From Liquorilactobacillus vini DSM 20605 (GTDB lineage: Bacteria; Bacillota; Bacilli; Lactobacillales; Lactobacillaceae): a DNA stretch of 43,823 nucleotides. Made by a program: the position numbers and the translations under genes. The stretch covers positions 1 through 43,823 of the forward strand of contig NZ_AHYZ01000060.1 of the NCBI RefSeq assembly GCF_000255495.1, written 5' to 3'. Every line of letters starts with the position of its first letter. Position 1 is the first letter of the stretch. This document shows positions 18,247 to 25,913 of the stretch, in pieces. The notes under the pieces are model-generated. The model was not told the DNA's origin. It did not search any database and saw nothing but the letters and a program-made list of their open reading frames with translations.

Positions 18247-18979
18247 ACTGTCGATCTTCCTTAGTGAGTGCAAAATAGATATCTTCTAACTGATGCGAGC
18301 TTATTTGCGATTGTTTCTCCAGTTCGGCTAGATCCCCTTGCGCTTTGATTTGGCCTGCCTGCAGCAAAACAAAATAGTCACATTTGGTCTGTGCCGTACT
18401 TAAAACATGAGTTGACATTAAAATTCCTGCCCCTCTTTTTTTCTCCTTACTTATCAATTCCAATAAATCACGGGTTGCTAATGGATCTAAGCCCAAAAAC
18501 GGTTCATCAATAATATAATAATCAGCCTGCGTAATAAAAGCGCAAACAATCATAACTTTTTGCCGCATTCCCTTTGAAAACTTAGCTGGGAACCAAGTTA
18601 ATTTATTATCTAAACGAAAAACTTTCAATAACTGCCGCGCAAGCTTCCAAGCAACTGTTGGATTTAAATCATAAGCCTTGATCGTCAAATCAAGGTGTTC
18701 TTTTAAAGTCAATTCGGGATAAAGCAGCGGCATCTCTGGAATATAAGCTAAGCTCTTTTTATACTTGCGCGGATCTTGCTTTAAGGTAACATTATTAATT
18801 TTAATTGAGCCCTGCTGCGGTTCCAGCAGACCAATAATATGATTGATTGTCGTCGACTTTCCAGCTCCATTCAGCCCAATCAAGCCAACCAGTTCACCCG
18901 GCCTGACTTGAAAAGATATTTTCTTTAAAACTGGAATCTGTGAATAACCGCCGACTAAATTATTGATTTCAAGTGCCAT
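18239..18979 (-). CDS. ecsA: ABC transporter ATP-binding protein EcsA
   Basis: ATPase subunit of 246 aa. Walker A is GLNGAGKST near residue 36, the signature loop is FSKGMRQK (a variant of LSGGQ), and Walker B is YYIIDEPFLGLD, followed by the H-loop in MSTHVL. It pairs with ecsB downstream. The gene is divergent from hit, an arrangement also seen in Bacillus. AGAAAGGA precedes the ATG. Confidence 0.95.
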   Translation of the reverse strand: MALEINNLVGGYSQIPVLKKISFQVRPGELVGLIGLNGAGKSTTINHIIGLLEPQQGSIKINNVTLKQDPRKYKKSLAYIPEMPLLYPELTLKEHLDLTIKAYDLNPTVAWKLARQLLKVFRLDNKLTWFPAKFSKGMRQKVMIVCAFITQADYYIIDEPFLGLDPLATRDLLELISKEKKRGAGILMSTHVLSTAQTKCDYFVLLQAGQIKAQGDLAELEKQSQISSHQLEDIYFALTKEDRQYE

Positions 18980-19087
18980 TAAATATTCCTTTCTAAGAAA
19001 AAATGCTAATTATTAATTACTAGCTTAAAAACTCTACTAATGTTAGTGTATACTAAAATTAAGGAATTAGAAAGAAGGTTATTTTTT

Positions 19088-19516
19088 ATGAATGATTGTA
19101 TTTTTTGTAAAATTATTAGCGGTGAAATTCCCAGTTTCACGGTCTACGAAGATCAAGATGTCAAGGCTTTCCTTGATATCTCACAAACGACACCGGGACA
19201 CACACTATTGGTTCCCAAAAAACATGTAACTGACATTTTTGCTTATGATGAACAATTAGCTAAAACTGTTTTTTCCAGAATACCAAAAATTGCACGGGCA
19301 ATCAAAGCCAGCAACCCGGTCATCGAAGGATTAAATATTATCAATAATAATGGCAAGGTTGCTTATCAATCCGTCTTTCATTCACATATTCACTTTATTC
19401 CGCGCTATAACGATCAAGATGATTTCAAAATGATTTTTAAAGATAATTCAGCTGCTTATAATGCGGAAAAATTACAAACAATTGCTAATGCTATCAAAAA
19501 ACAATTGGAGGATTAA
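19088..19516 (+). CDS. hit: HIT family nucleotide-binding protein
   Basis: Histidine-triad hydrolase of 142 aa acting on nucleotide phosphoramidates or dinucleotides. The N-terminus CIFCKIISGEIPS has the usual CxxC pair, and the triad HSHIHF lies near residue 98. The ATG at 19088 has GAAGG nine bases upstream. A -10 like box TATACT lies just upstream of an in-frame earlier codon at 19040, so that earlier start would fall in the promoter. It is divergent from ecsA and is followed by a small anchored protein and prsA. Confidence 0.94.
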   Translation: MNDCIFCKIISGEIPSFTVYEDQDVKAFLDISQTTPGHTLLVPKKHVTDIFAYDEQLAKTVFSRIPKIARAIKASNPVIEGLNIINNNGKVAYQSVFHSHIHFIPRYNDQDDFKMIFKDNSAAYNAEKLQTIANAIKKQLED

Positions 19517-19518
19517 TT

Positions 19519-19815
19519 ATGAATTGGAAAAAATTGCTGTTTTTGGGGACCAGTTTAGCTGCCAGTGTTTGGCTCTATAAAGCCATTAAGCAACAGCAAT
19601 TGTCTGTCACTGAAAAGCAGGAGTTGAATAGTACTTTGCAAAAAGTCGGCCGTTCTCTAAAAGCAGTTAACAAAAACACGCACTTATTAGAACAAGAGCT
19701 TGTCAATTCAACTTTTGCCGCTGACTTAGAAAAATCATTTACTGAATATCAATTTAAAATCGAGCCAATTTTAAAACGATTAGCGGCATTGCAGCAAGAG
19801 TTTCCTAAAATATAA
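19519..19815 (+). CDS. Small membrane-anchored helical protein
   Basis: Protein of 98 aa, not recognised at family level. Residues 5-22 are hydrophobic (LLFLGTSLAASVWLYKAI), and the remaining part is charged and predicted to be helical, rich in Q, E, K and L. It resembles YtxH-type membrane-anchored proteins in layout only. It starts 2 nt after hit with GGAGG inside the hit end, so the two are translated together. Function unknown. Confidence 0.75.
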   Translation: MNWKKLLFLGTSLAASVWLYKAIKQQQLSVTEKQELNSTLQKVGRSLKAVNKNTHLLEQELVNSTFAADLEKSFTEYQFKIEPILKRLAALQQEFPKI

Positions 19816-19956
19816 AGTGTTTCGCGACTTAACCATGAATAAAAAGTGAAATTTTTTGTAAATTTTACTTTTTTAACTGTCTCAACTCATTGCTTGTGTT
19901 ATAGTTATAAACGTTAGTTATTAATTGAATACTTTAGATTGGATGTGTTTTAGATA

Positions 19957-20841
19957 ATGAAAAAATGGTTACTTGCAGCAGCTGGCGTCATGCTAACACT
20001 GTCGCTAGGAGCATGTTCCAAAACTGTCGCTACCACTTCCGGTGGAAAAATTACTGAGAGTGCATATTATGACAGTATGAAGAAAACTTCTTCTGGTAAA
20101 CAAGTCTTGGAACAGATGATTCTGGATAAAGTCTTAGAAAAAGATTATGGAGATAAGGTTTCTCAAAAGAAAGTTAATAATACTTATAACACTTACAAGA
20201 AGGAATATGGATCTTCGTTTTCTTCACTTTTATCAAACAACAGTATGACTACCTCAAGTTTCAAGCAGTCTATTCGTTCAAGTCTGTTACTAAAAGAAGC
20301 TGTTAAAGATCACGTCAAAATTACTAATAAACAGCTGAAAAAGCAATGGAAAAAATATCAACCTAAAACGACCGTTGCTCATATCTTAGTCGCTAAAAAA
20401 TCCACTGCTCAAAATATTATTAATCAGTTAAACAAGGGCGCAAGTTTTAGCAAATTAGCTAAAAAGTACTCAACTGATAGTGCAACTAAGAATAAAGGCG
20501 GAAAACTTGCAGCTTTTGATAATACTAATAGTTCACTTGATTCAAGTTTCAAGAAAGCTGCTTTTAGCTTGAAACAAGGGGAATACACAAAAACTCCGGT
20601 CAAAACGAGTTACGGCTATCATATTATTAAATCTCTCAAACGTCCGGCTAAAGGTAAAATGTCAGATCATATCGCCGAACTTAAAAAACAAATCATTGAT
20701 AATGATATGAATGATTCAACTGTGTTGCAAGGTGTTATTTCCAAAGTCCTGAAGGGCGGAAATGTTTCAATTAAGGATAATGATTTGAAAGATATTCTTT
20801 CTAATTATTTATCTTCAAGTACAAGTTCTTCCAGCAATTAA
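19957..20841 (+). CDS. prsA: Foldase lipoprotein PrsA (parvulin-type PPIase)
   Basis: Extracytoplasmic foldase of 294 aa that helps exported proteins fold. The signal peptide ends in the lipobox LGAC with C20 as the lipidated residue. The parvulin domain spans about 135-230, with [20 protein letters not shown] and SYGYHIIK. The flanks are helical chaperone parts, and the tail is serine-rich. Some parvulin catalytic positions look divergent, as in many lactobacillar PrsA proteins, so chaperone function may dominate. It lies alone downstream of hit with its own upstream region and a strong terminator. Confidence 0.95.
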   Translation: MKKWLLAAAGVMLTLSLGACSKTVATTSGGKITESAYYDSMKKTSSGKQVLEQMILDKVLEKDYGDKVSQKKVNNTYNTYKKEYGSSFSSLLSNNSMTTSSFKQSIRSSLLLKEAVKDHVKITNKQLKKQWKKYQPKTTVAHILVAKKSTAQNIINQLNKGASFSKLAKKYSTDSATKNKGGKLAAFDNTNSSLDSSFKKAAFSLKQGEYTKTPVKTSYGYHIIKSLKRPAKGKMSDHIAELKKQIIDNDMNDSTVLQGVISKVLKGGNVSIKDNDLKDILSNYLSSSTSSSSN

Positions 20842-20856
20842 ACAAGCAAAGCAAAA

Positions 20857-20886
20857 GCGATGACTAAATTTAGTCATCGCTTTTTT
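20857..20886. terminator. Bidirectional terminator between prsA and yhaM
   Basis: Perfect ten-base stem GCGATGACTA with its complement around an AATT loop, with six Ts on the plus strand and four on the minus strand. It lies between convergent genes. Confidence 0.92.
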
Positions 20887-20891
20887 GGTAA

Positions 20892-21863
20892 TTATTTTTT
20901 TGACGGATCCTTCAAGTCCTCACTTGGACGAAAGAAATTACGACCATCCATCCCGAAAATCTTTTCAGAAAATTGACCGGGTTCAGTATGATGTAAGACT
21001 CCGCTCAACATCTGAATTGAAGCATCCAGCTGATCAATTTGATGCAAGACCTCGGCTTCTAAGATATGTGGTCGAACTGGTGAACCATATTCCAGCAAAC
21101 CATGATGTGCCAAAATTAAATGTCTCAGCAGCAAAACATCCTCTTGATTTTCCGAGATCCGCAACTGATGACAAGCTTCAACAATCTGTTCATCAATCAA
21201 AACAATATGACCAATTAAATTACCGGCTAAAGTATAAGTCGTTGCTGTTGGTCCGGAAAGTTCAATTGTTTTGCCCATATCATGCAAAATCGTTCCCGCA
21301 TACAGCAGTGAAGCATTGATCACTGGATATTGCTTGGCAACTGCCCGAGCTAACCGCAGCATTGATAATGTATGATAAGCTAAGCCACCGGCAAATGCAT
21401 GATGATTCTTTTTGGCAGCCGGATATTTGAAAAAGGCAGCATGATTTTTATTCAACAAATAGCGTACGATTCGATTCCAATTCGGATTAATAATTTCAAA
21501 AACTGTTTGGTTGATCTCGCTTTCCATCTTTTCAAATGAGACTGGTGCCTGCCTTAGATATAAACTACTATCATTTGGCTCAAATTCAGTTGCCAATCGC
21601 AAGTGCAAAATTTTAATTTGCGGATTTCCTTGATAATTTTCCCGTTTTCCCTTCAGCAAAACCACTTTTCCGGGTTGGAATTCACTAATTTCATGCTCAG
21701 AAGCATTCCAAAACTTAGCACTGATTTCACCTGACCGATCAGCAAAGGTAAAGGAAATAAATTTTTTACCATTTTTTGCTGACCGCACATCAGCTGCTTT
21801 AATCAAAACAAACAATGCAAGATCTTCATTAACTTGATAGTCGTAAATTTTTTTGGAACTCAA
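20892..21863 (-). CDS. yhaM: 3'-5' exoribonuclease YhaM
   Basis: Protein of 323 aa with an N-terminal OB-fold (SGEISAKFWNASEHEI, residues ~45-65) and a C-terminal HD domain. The HD residues appear in GTILHDMGKTIEL and in HLILAHHG. YhaM trims single-stranded RNA 3' ends. The likely start is a TTG at 21863, since GGGAGG lies eight to nine bases upstream and no ATG fits. It converges on prsA, as in related genomes, and is followed upstream by the YlbF/YheA-type gene. Confidence 0.95.
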   Translation of the reverse strand: MSSKKIYDYQVNEDLALFVLIKAADVRSAKNGKKFISFTFADRSGEISAKFWNASEHEISEFQPGKVVLLKGKRENYQGNPQIKILHLRLATEFEPNDSSLYLRQAPVSFEKMESEINQTVFEIINPNWNRIVRYLLNKNHAAFFKYPAAKKNHHAFAGGLAYHTLSMLRLARAVAKQYPVINASLLYAGTILHDMGKTIELSGPTATTYTLAGNLIGHIVLIDEQIVEACHQLRISENQEDVLLLRHLILAHHGLLEYGSPVRPHILEAEVLHQIDQLDASIQMLSGVLHHTEPGQFSEKIFGMDGRNFFRPSEDLKDPSKK

Positions 21864-21902
21864 GCTGATTCCTCCCTAATTGGGCTTGACAAAACATTTT
21901 AA

Positions 21903-22241
21903 TTAATCACGATAAAGTTCATCAACCGGCTTAAACATAATTTGACTAATCTCATCCAGCAAATGAGCCAATCCCTGCTCTTTTTGCATCAAATCGACAA
22001 TCAAAGGATTTTTTTGAACTCTTTCACCTAGATCCTTTAACTGATTAATATCTTCATCTTTTAAAGTTCCATCAGTCTGCTTTTTTTGAAACTCAATCTG
22101 TTTTTGCTGAAATTTTTTAAACATTGCTAACGCCAATGGATCCTGTTTAATTTTGGCATAAGCGCCTTTAAGAGCTAAAAACTCACTGGTTTTTTGCAGA
22201 TCTTCCTCTAGTTGATTAGCTGTATCGTAAATGTTTACCAT
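21903..22241 (-). CDS. YlbF/YheA family (UPF0342) helical protein
   Basis: All-helical protein of 112 aa with the family pattern NIYDTANQLEEDL and FKKFQQKQIEFQKKQ. Members include YheA, YlbF and YmcA; the latter two belong to a complex affecting RNase Y activity, but this protein is closest in length and sequence style to the UPF0342 group, whose role is less clear. GGAGG precedes the ATG. It lies next to yhaM in the same direction, 39 nt away. Confidence 0.88.
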   Translation of the reverse strand: MVNIYDTANQLEEDLQKTSEFLALKGAYAKIKQDPLALAMFKKFQQKQIEFQKKQTDGTLKDEDINQLKDLGERVQKNPLIVDLMQKEQGLAHLLDEISQIMFKPVDELYRD

Positions 22242-22320
22242 GATTTTTCCTCCAATATTAAGTTGATCATCGTACTTTAATCAGTGTAACATGAATCAAC
22301 AATTTTTTGCTGTGAATTCG

Positions 22321-24453
22321 CTACTTTCCGAAAATACCTTGAACTTTTTGCTTTCCTTGCTCAAACAAGCTGCTAGCTTTTTCACCTAAATCAGAAGTTG
22401 ATTTTGAAAAATCATCCTTTAAATTGCTGCCTGCATTTTCAAGTGTCTTCCATAAGCCGCTGCTTGTAGACGTCGTGTTGTTCAAACGAGCTGAGGCACT
22501 CTTAACTGTAAACTTCGTCCCTGCAGTTTGCGGTAAAATCGCCTGCATTTGTTCCTTGAAAAGTGCTGACCCACCACGGGTTCCTTCATCATCTAAAGAA
22601 TATTTACTGGAATCAAAACCAACCCAAGTCGCTAGAACAATATCCGGAGTATATCCGATATACCAATGATCACGATCAGAAGTCGATCCTGGTGAACTTT
22701 GGGTTGTGCCTGTTTTGCCAGCTATCGTATAACCGCTTGGCTTAGCATTAACACCCGTTCCGAGATTATAAACATCCATCATCATGCTGGTCATTTCTCT
22801 TGCTTGACTCTTACTAATAATTCGCTTAGAAGAAACATTTTGATTATCAACAATTACTTTCCCACTCGCATCAACAATTTTAGTAATCAAATGTGGCGAC
22901 TTTTTCACTCCGTTATTGGCAAAGGCCGTGTAAGCACTCGCCATTTGATAAGGTGACTCCCCCTTTTTCAATCCGCCTAAAGCCAAGCTTAAATTGTCAT
23001 CACTTGCAGTGACATTCAGCCCAAACTTTTTGGCCATTTGATACCCGCGATCAACACCAATCTTATTCAATAGCCAAACCGTTGCGGCATTTTTGCTATC
23101 AGCCAATGCCAAATACATCCTAATCTTGCCTGCATATTCATTATCATAATTATGCGGTGTATACTGATTAGTGCCATATGATTGGAGTTTATCTTCCAAA
23201 TAGGAATCATAATGATAACCAGCCGCTAAAGCTGGTGCATAAACAGCAATTGGTTTGATTGTTGATCCTGGTGAACGAATTAGTTGCGTTGCACGATTGT
23301 AGCCTCGAAAAACATGTGAACCTGCCCGACCACCAATTAAAGCTGCTACTCCACCAGTTTTCGGATCAATCGCCACTGATGCTCCTTGGGCTTCAGTGCC
23401 ATCGCTAGCATTATATGGGAACAATGCTGAGTCAGCAAAAGCATCCTGCAAATCCGTTTGATAATTCTGGTTAAGAGAAGTATAAATTTTATAGCCACCA
23501 TTCATAATTTCTGATTCGGTCAAGCCATATTTGTTAATAGCTTCACTGATTACAGCATCAAAATAATAAGGATACTTGTACCCTGATTGATAGTGGTAGC
23601 GATCCTTGGTTGTCATTGATGTTTGCTGATAGCTTTTAGCCTGAGCAGTCGTCAATTTCTGATTTTCAACCATTAGCTTCAAAACCAGATTTCGCCGCTC
23701 TTTGGAGGCTTGCGGATGATCAATTGGATTATAGCTATTGGGACTGGTCAGCATCCCAGCTAAAGTTGCTGCTTCTGGGACCGTTAACTGACTAGCATGC
23801 ACACCAAAATACTTTAAAGATGCATCTTCCGCTCCCCAGACACCATGTCCAAAATACGCATTATTCAAATACATCGTCAAAATTTCACGTTTAGAATATT
23901 CGTTTTCCACTTGCATCGCAATAAAGATCTCTTTGGCTTTACGAGAAAAGGTTTGCTCTTGAGACAAAAAAGCATTTTTAACTAATTGTTGCGTTAAAGT
24001 ACTGCCGCCACCACTAATATAATTTCGGCCGGTTAGCCGATTGCGAAGATACAACAACCCTGCCCGAGCAATTCCCTTGAATGAAAAACCATATTCGTGG
24101 TAAAAGTTCCGATCTTCTGTTGAAATCACAGCATTTTGCAGATTGACCGAAATCTGACTTAAAGGCTTCCATGTCCCCTTTTGTGAATATAAATAACCTG
24201 CTTTTTGATCCTTGTAATCATAAATTTCTGTCGAACGTTCCAAGCGAGCTTTTAAATCATCTACCTTGGCAGTTTTGGCGACAAAAACTAAATACGTACT
24301 AATCAGCAAAAAGATACCTAAAAAGCCAATCATCAGCCAACGCGTCAAACAGTAGCGATGCCAAAAGTATTTGAGCCATTTAGCAAATGCCTGATGCCAA
24401 TTTTTTAAAACCTTTTTAAGCTTTTCCCACACTAAATTAAAATTTGTTTTCAA
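22321..24453 (-). CDS. Class A penicillin-binding protein (PBP1A family)
   Basis: Bifunctional peptidoglycan synthase of 710 aa. One membrane segment lies at residues 39-59 after a basic cytoplasmic tail. The glycosyltransferase domain has STEDRNFYHEYGF and GGSTLTQQLVKN; the transpeptidase has SPGSTIKP (active serine), SKN in LADSKNAATV, and AGKTGTTQ. The C-terminal ~60 residues are serine- and lysine-rich. The start is a TTG at 24453 with AAGGAT upstream. It follows argR by 23 nt on the same strand. Confidence 0.95.
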   Translation of the reverse strand: MKTNFNLVWEKLKKVLKNWHQAFAKWLKYFWHRYCLTRWLMIGFLGIFLLISTYLVFVAKTAKVDDLKARLERSTEIYDYKDQKAGYLYSQKGTWKPLSQISVNLQNAVISTEDRNFYHEYGFSFKGIARAGLLYLRNRLTGRNYISGGGSTLTQQLVKNAFLSQEQTFSRKAKEIFIAMQVENEYSKREILTMYLNNAYFGHGVWGAEDASLKYFGVHASQLTVPEAATLAGMLTSPNSYNPIDHPQASKERRNLVLKLMVENQKLTTAQAKSYQQTSMTTKDRYHYQSGYKYPYYFDAVISEAINKYGLTESEIMNGGYKIYTSLNQNYQTDLQDAFADSALFPYNASDGTEAQGASVAIDPKTGGVAALIGGRAGSHVFRGYNRATQLIRSPGSTIKPIAVYAPALAAGYHYDSYLEDKLQSYGTNQYTPHNYDNEYAGKIRMYLALADSKNAATVWLLNKIGVDRGYQMAKKFGLNVTASDDNLSLALGGLKKGESPYQMASAYTAFANNGVKKSPHLITKIVDASGKVIVDNQNVSSKRIISKSQAREMTSMMMDVYNLGTGVNAKPSGYTIAGKTGTTQSSPGSTSDRDHWYIGYTPDIVLATWVGFDSSKYSLDDEGTRGGSALFKEQMQAILPQTAGTKFTVKSASARLNNTTSTSSGLWKTLENAGSNLKDDFSKSTSDLGEKASSLFEQGKQKVQGIFGK

Positions 24454-24476
24454 ACTATCAATCCTTACTGGTTAGC

Positions 24477-24938
24477 TTAATCCTGTGACTGCAGATGTTC
24501 CTTAAAAATCTGGTTGATTTTAGTTGCTTGCTCGATCGTTTGACTGAGAATCACGATCGTATCATAGCCTGCCAGCGTCCCAACAACTTGCGGTAATTCT
24601 AAATCATCAAGGATTGCCGATAAAACGTTGGCATTATGCGGCAATGTCTTTACAACATTTAAGAATTGAACTTGGGTAATCTCAGTCACCATTTCACTGA
24701 TATTAGCATATAACTGCTGTTTTTCCGAAATTGGATCTTCTCTAAAAATAACATAGTGCAATTTGCCATTGGTTGCCTGTTCTTTAACAATCCGTAGCTC
24801 GCGAATATCACGCGAAATCGTTGCTTGCGTTGCTTTAATGCCTTGCTTTTCTAAGGCAGCCATCAGCTCCTCTTGATTAGCGATTTCTTCTTGACTGATC
24901 AACTGTTCAATTGCTGCTTGTCTGATTTCCTTTTTCAT
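24477..24938 (-). CDS. argR: Arginine repressor ArgR/AhrC family
   Basis: Hexameric regulator of arginine metabolism, 153 aa. The N-terminal winged helix has ATQATISRDIRELRIVK; the C-terminal oligomerisation domain has VVGTLAGYDTIVIL. In arginine-responsive members this last motif is usually GDDT, the two aspartates contacting arginine. Here the first is tyrosine, so arginine sensing may be altered. Lactic acid bacteria often carry two paralogues with divided roles. It lies close to argS, separated by a broken Crp-type gene. Confidence 0.94.
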   Translation of the reverse strand: MKKEIRQAAIEQLISQEEIANQEELMAALEKQGIKATQATISRDIRELRIVKEQATNGKLHYVIFREDPISEKQQLYANISEMVTEITQVQFLNVVKTLPHNANVLSAILDDLELPQVVGTLAGYDTIVILSQTIEQATKINQIFKEHLQSQD

Positions 24939-24974
24939 TTGAACCCCTTCATCTTTTATCTCGTTGTTTTTTTA

Positions 24975-24980
24975 ATTATA
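24975..24980 (-). promoter_or_regulatory. -10 box of argR
   Basis: A perfect TATAAT lies directly after the T-run of the preceding terminator. The best -35 (TTTAAC, 17 bases upstream) falls inside the terminator stem-loop, so the terminator and the promoter share sequence. Confidence 0.5.
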
Positions 24981-24982
24981 GC

Positions 24983-25010
24983 AAAAAAAACAGCGGTGTT
25001 AAAACCGCTG
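24983..25010 (-). terminator. Terminator after the Crp-type gene
   Basis: Seven-base GC-rich stem CAGCGGT with ACCGCTG and eight Ts on the minus strand. Confidence 0.92.
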
Positions 25011-25016
25011 AGCAAT

Positions 25017-25773
25017 CTAATTAAAATCTTTATATTCGATAAATAACTGTTGTTTCAATCTTTTTTCTTTATAGCCCACGCGGGTAACTAAATTTCGGCT
25101 AGCTAATTCACCAAAAATCCTCCTAACTGTTCGATCAGTGGTTGAAGCACTAACAGCCATATCATGGACCGTGATCCATTTTGGTAAGATTCGATCTCCA
25201 TTTTCAGCCTGCGAGCAGAACTTCTCTCCCCAAAATAATAACTGTTTAATAACCCGTTCACTCGGTCTAATTGCAGTTGAAATTATCTGCTGTCGATAAA
25301 TATTTTCTAATAAAACTTTATTTTTAAAAGATAAAAAAAAGCTAAATTTTTCATTGCTTAAAATCATCTTTTTTAAAATATCTCGTGGTATCAATAAAGC
25401 TAAACCATTACATTTCCCCAAAATCTCTGTAAATAATAGCCGGCTATCATCCCAATTATCCAGGTCGTAGAAAACGCTATCATTTTTTTGCAAAAGCTGT
25501 CCGGCTTAGCTCCAAGTCGACCGCTGAGTACAAATAATTTTCCGTCAAAAAGATTTTAGCCCCACAATCGTTTTGAGTAGATTTAGAAAGCACAGCTGCT
25601 CCCTCCAAAATTATTAAAAGATACTCGTCAAGCCTAAAATCAAGACTTAAATTCTGATTCTTCTTGAAATTTTTGACCTGACCACGAATTAACAAACTTT
25701 CCTGCAAGCTATTATCCAACCACGGAAAAAACTTTAACTTTGAAATTAAATGATACTTGCCATCTCTTTTCAT
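25017..25773 (-). pseudogene. Crp/Fnr-family regulator, frameshifted at an A7 run
   Basis: Two overlapping reading frames together make one Crp/Fnr-type protein of about 250 aa. The first (25773 to ~25485) holds a degenerate cyclic-nucleotide-type sensor, including LDEYLLIILEGAAVLSKS. The second (~25493-25017) holds the rest of the sensor, the long dimer helix and a winged helix (KWITVHDMAVSASTTDRTVRRIFGEL, seen as MAVSASTTDRTVRRIF). They part at seven As at about 25484-25490; six As would join them in frame. It may be a pseudogene, a sequence error, a phase-variable tract or slippage-dependent expression. Start ATG 25773 has GTGGGG upstream. Its place between argR and argS recalls Crp-type ArcR regulators, but the link is only contextual. 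Confidence 0.72.
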
Positions 25774-25794
25774 AACTTTCCCCACTTTTTAAAA

Positions 25795-25817
25795 ATAATT
25801 ATTACACAAATAATTAT
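25795..25817. promoter_or_regulatory. Perfect inverted repeat over the -10 box of the Crp-type gene
   Basis: Arms ATAATTATT (25795-25803) and AATAATTAT (25809-25817) are exact complements around ACACA. The -10 TATAAT of the Crp-type gene (25818-25813) overlaps the right arm; a weak -35 TTTCAT lies 17 bases upstream. An operator, possibly autoregulatory, is plausible, but all arm bases are A or T, so chance is not excluded. Confidence 0.5.
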
Positions 25818-25865
25818 ATCAAAAAAGTTAGGTCAATGAAATATAGGTTTTAATTTTTCTATTCA

Positions 25866-25896
25866 AAAAGTCGTGTTTAACGACAACACGACTTTC
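25866..25896 (-). terminator. Terminator after argS
   Basis: Stem AAAGTCGTGTT with AACACGACTTT, followed by a short T-run (TTTTT) on the minus strand, 18 nt beyond the argS stop. Confidence 0.85.
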
Positions 25897-25913
25897 AAAG
25901 TAATTTTAAATTG

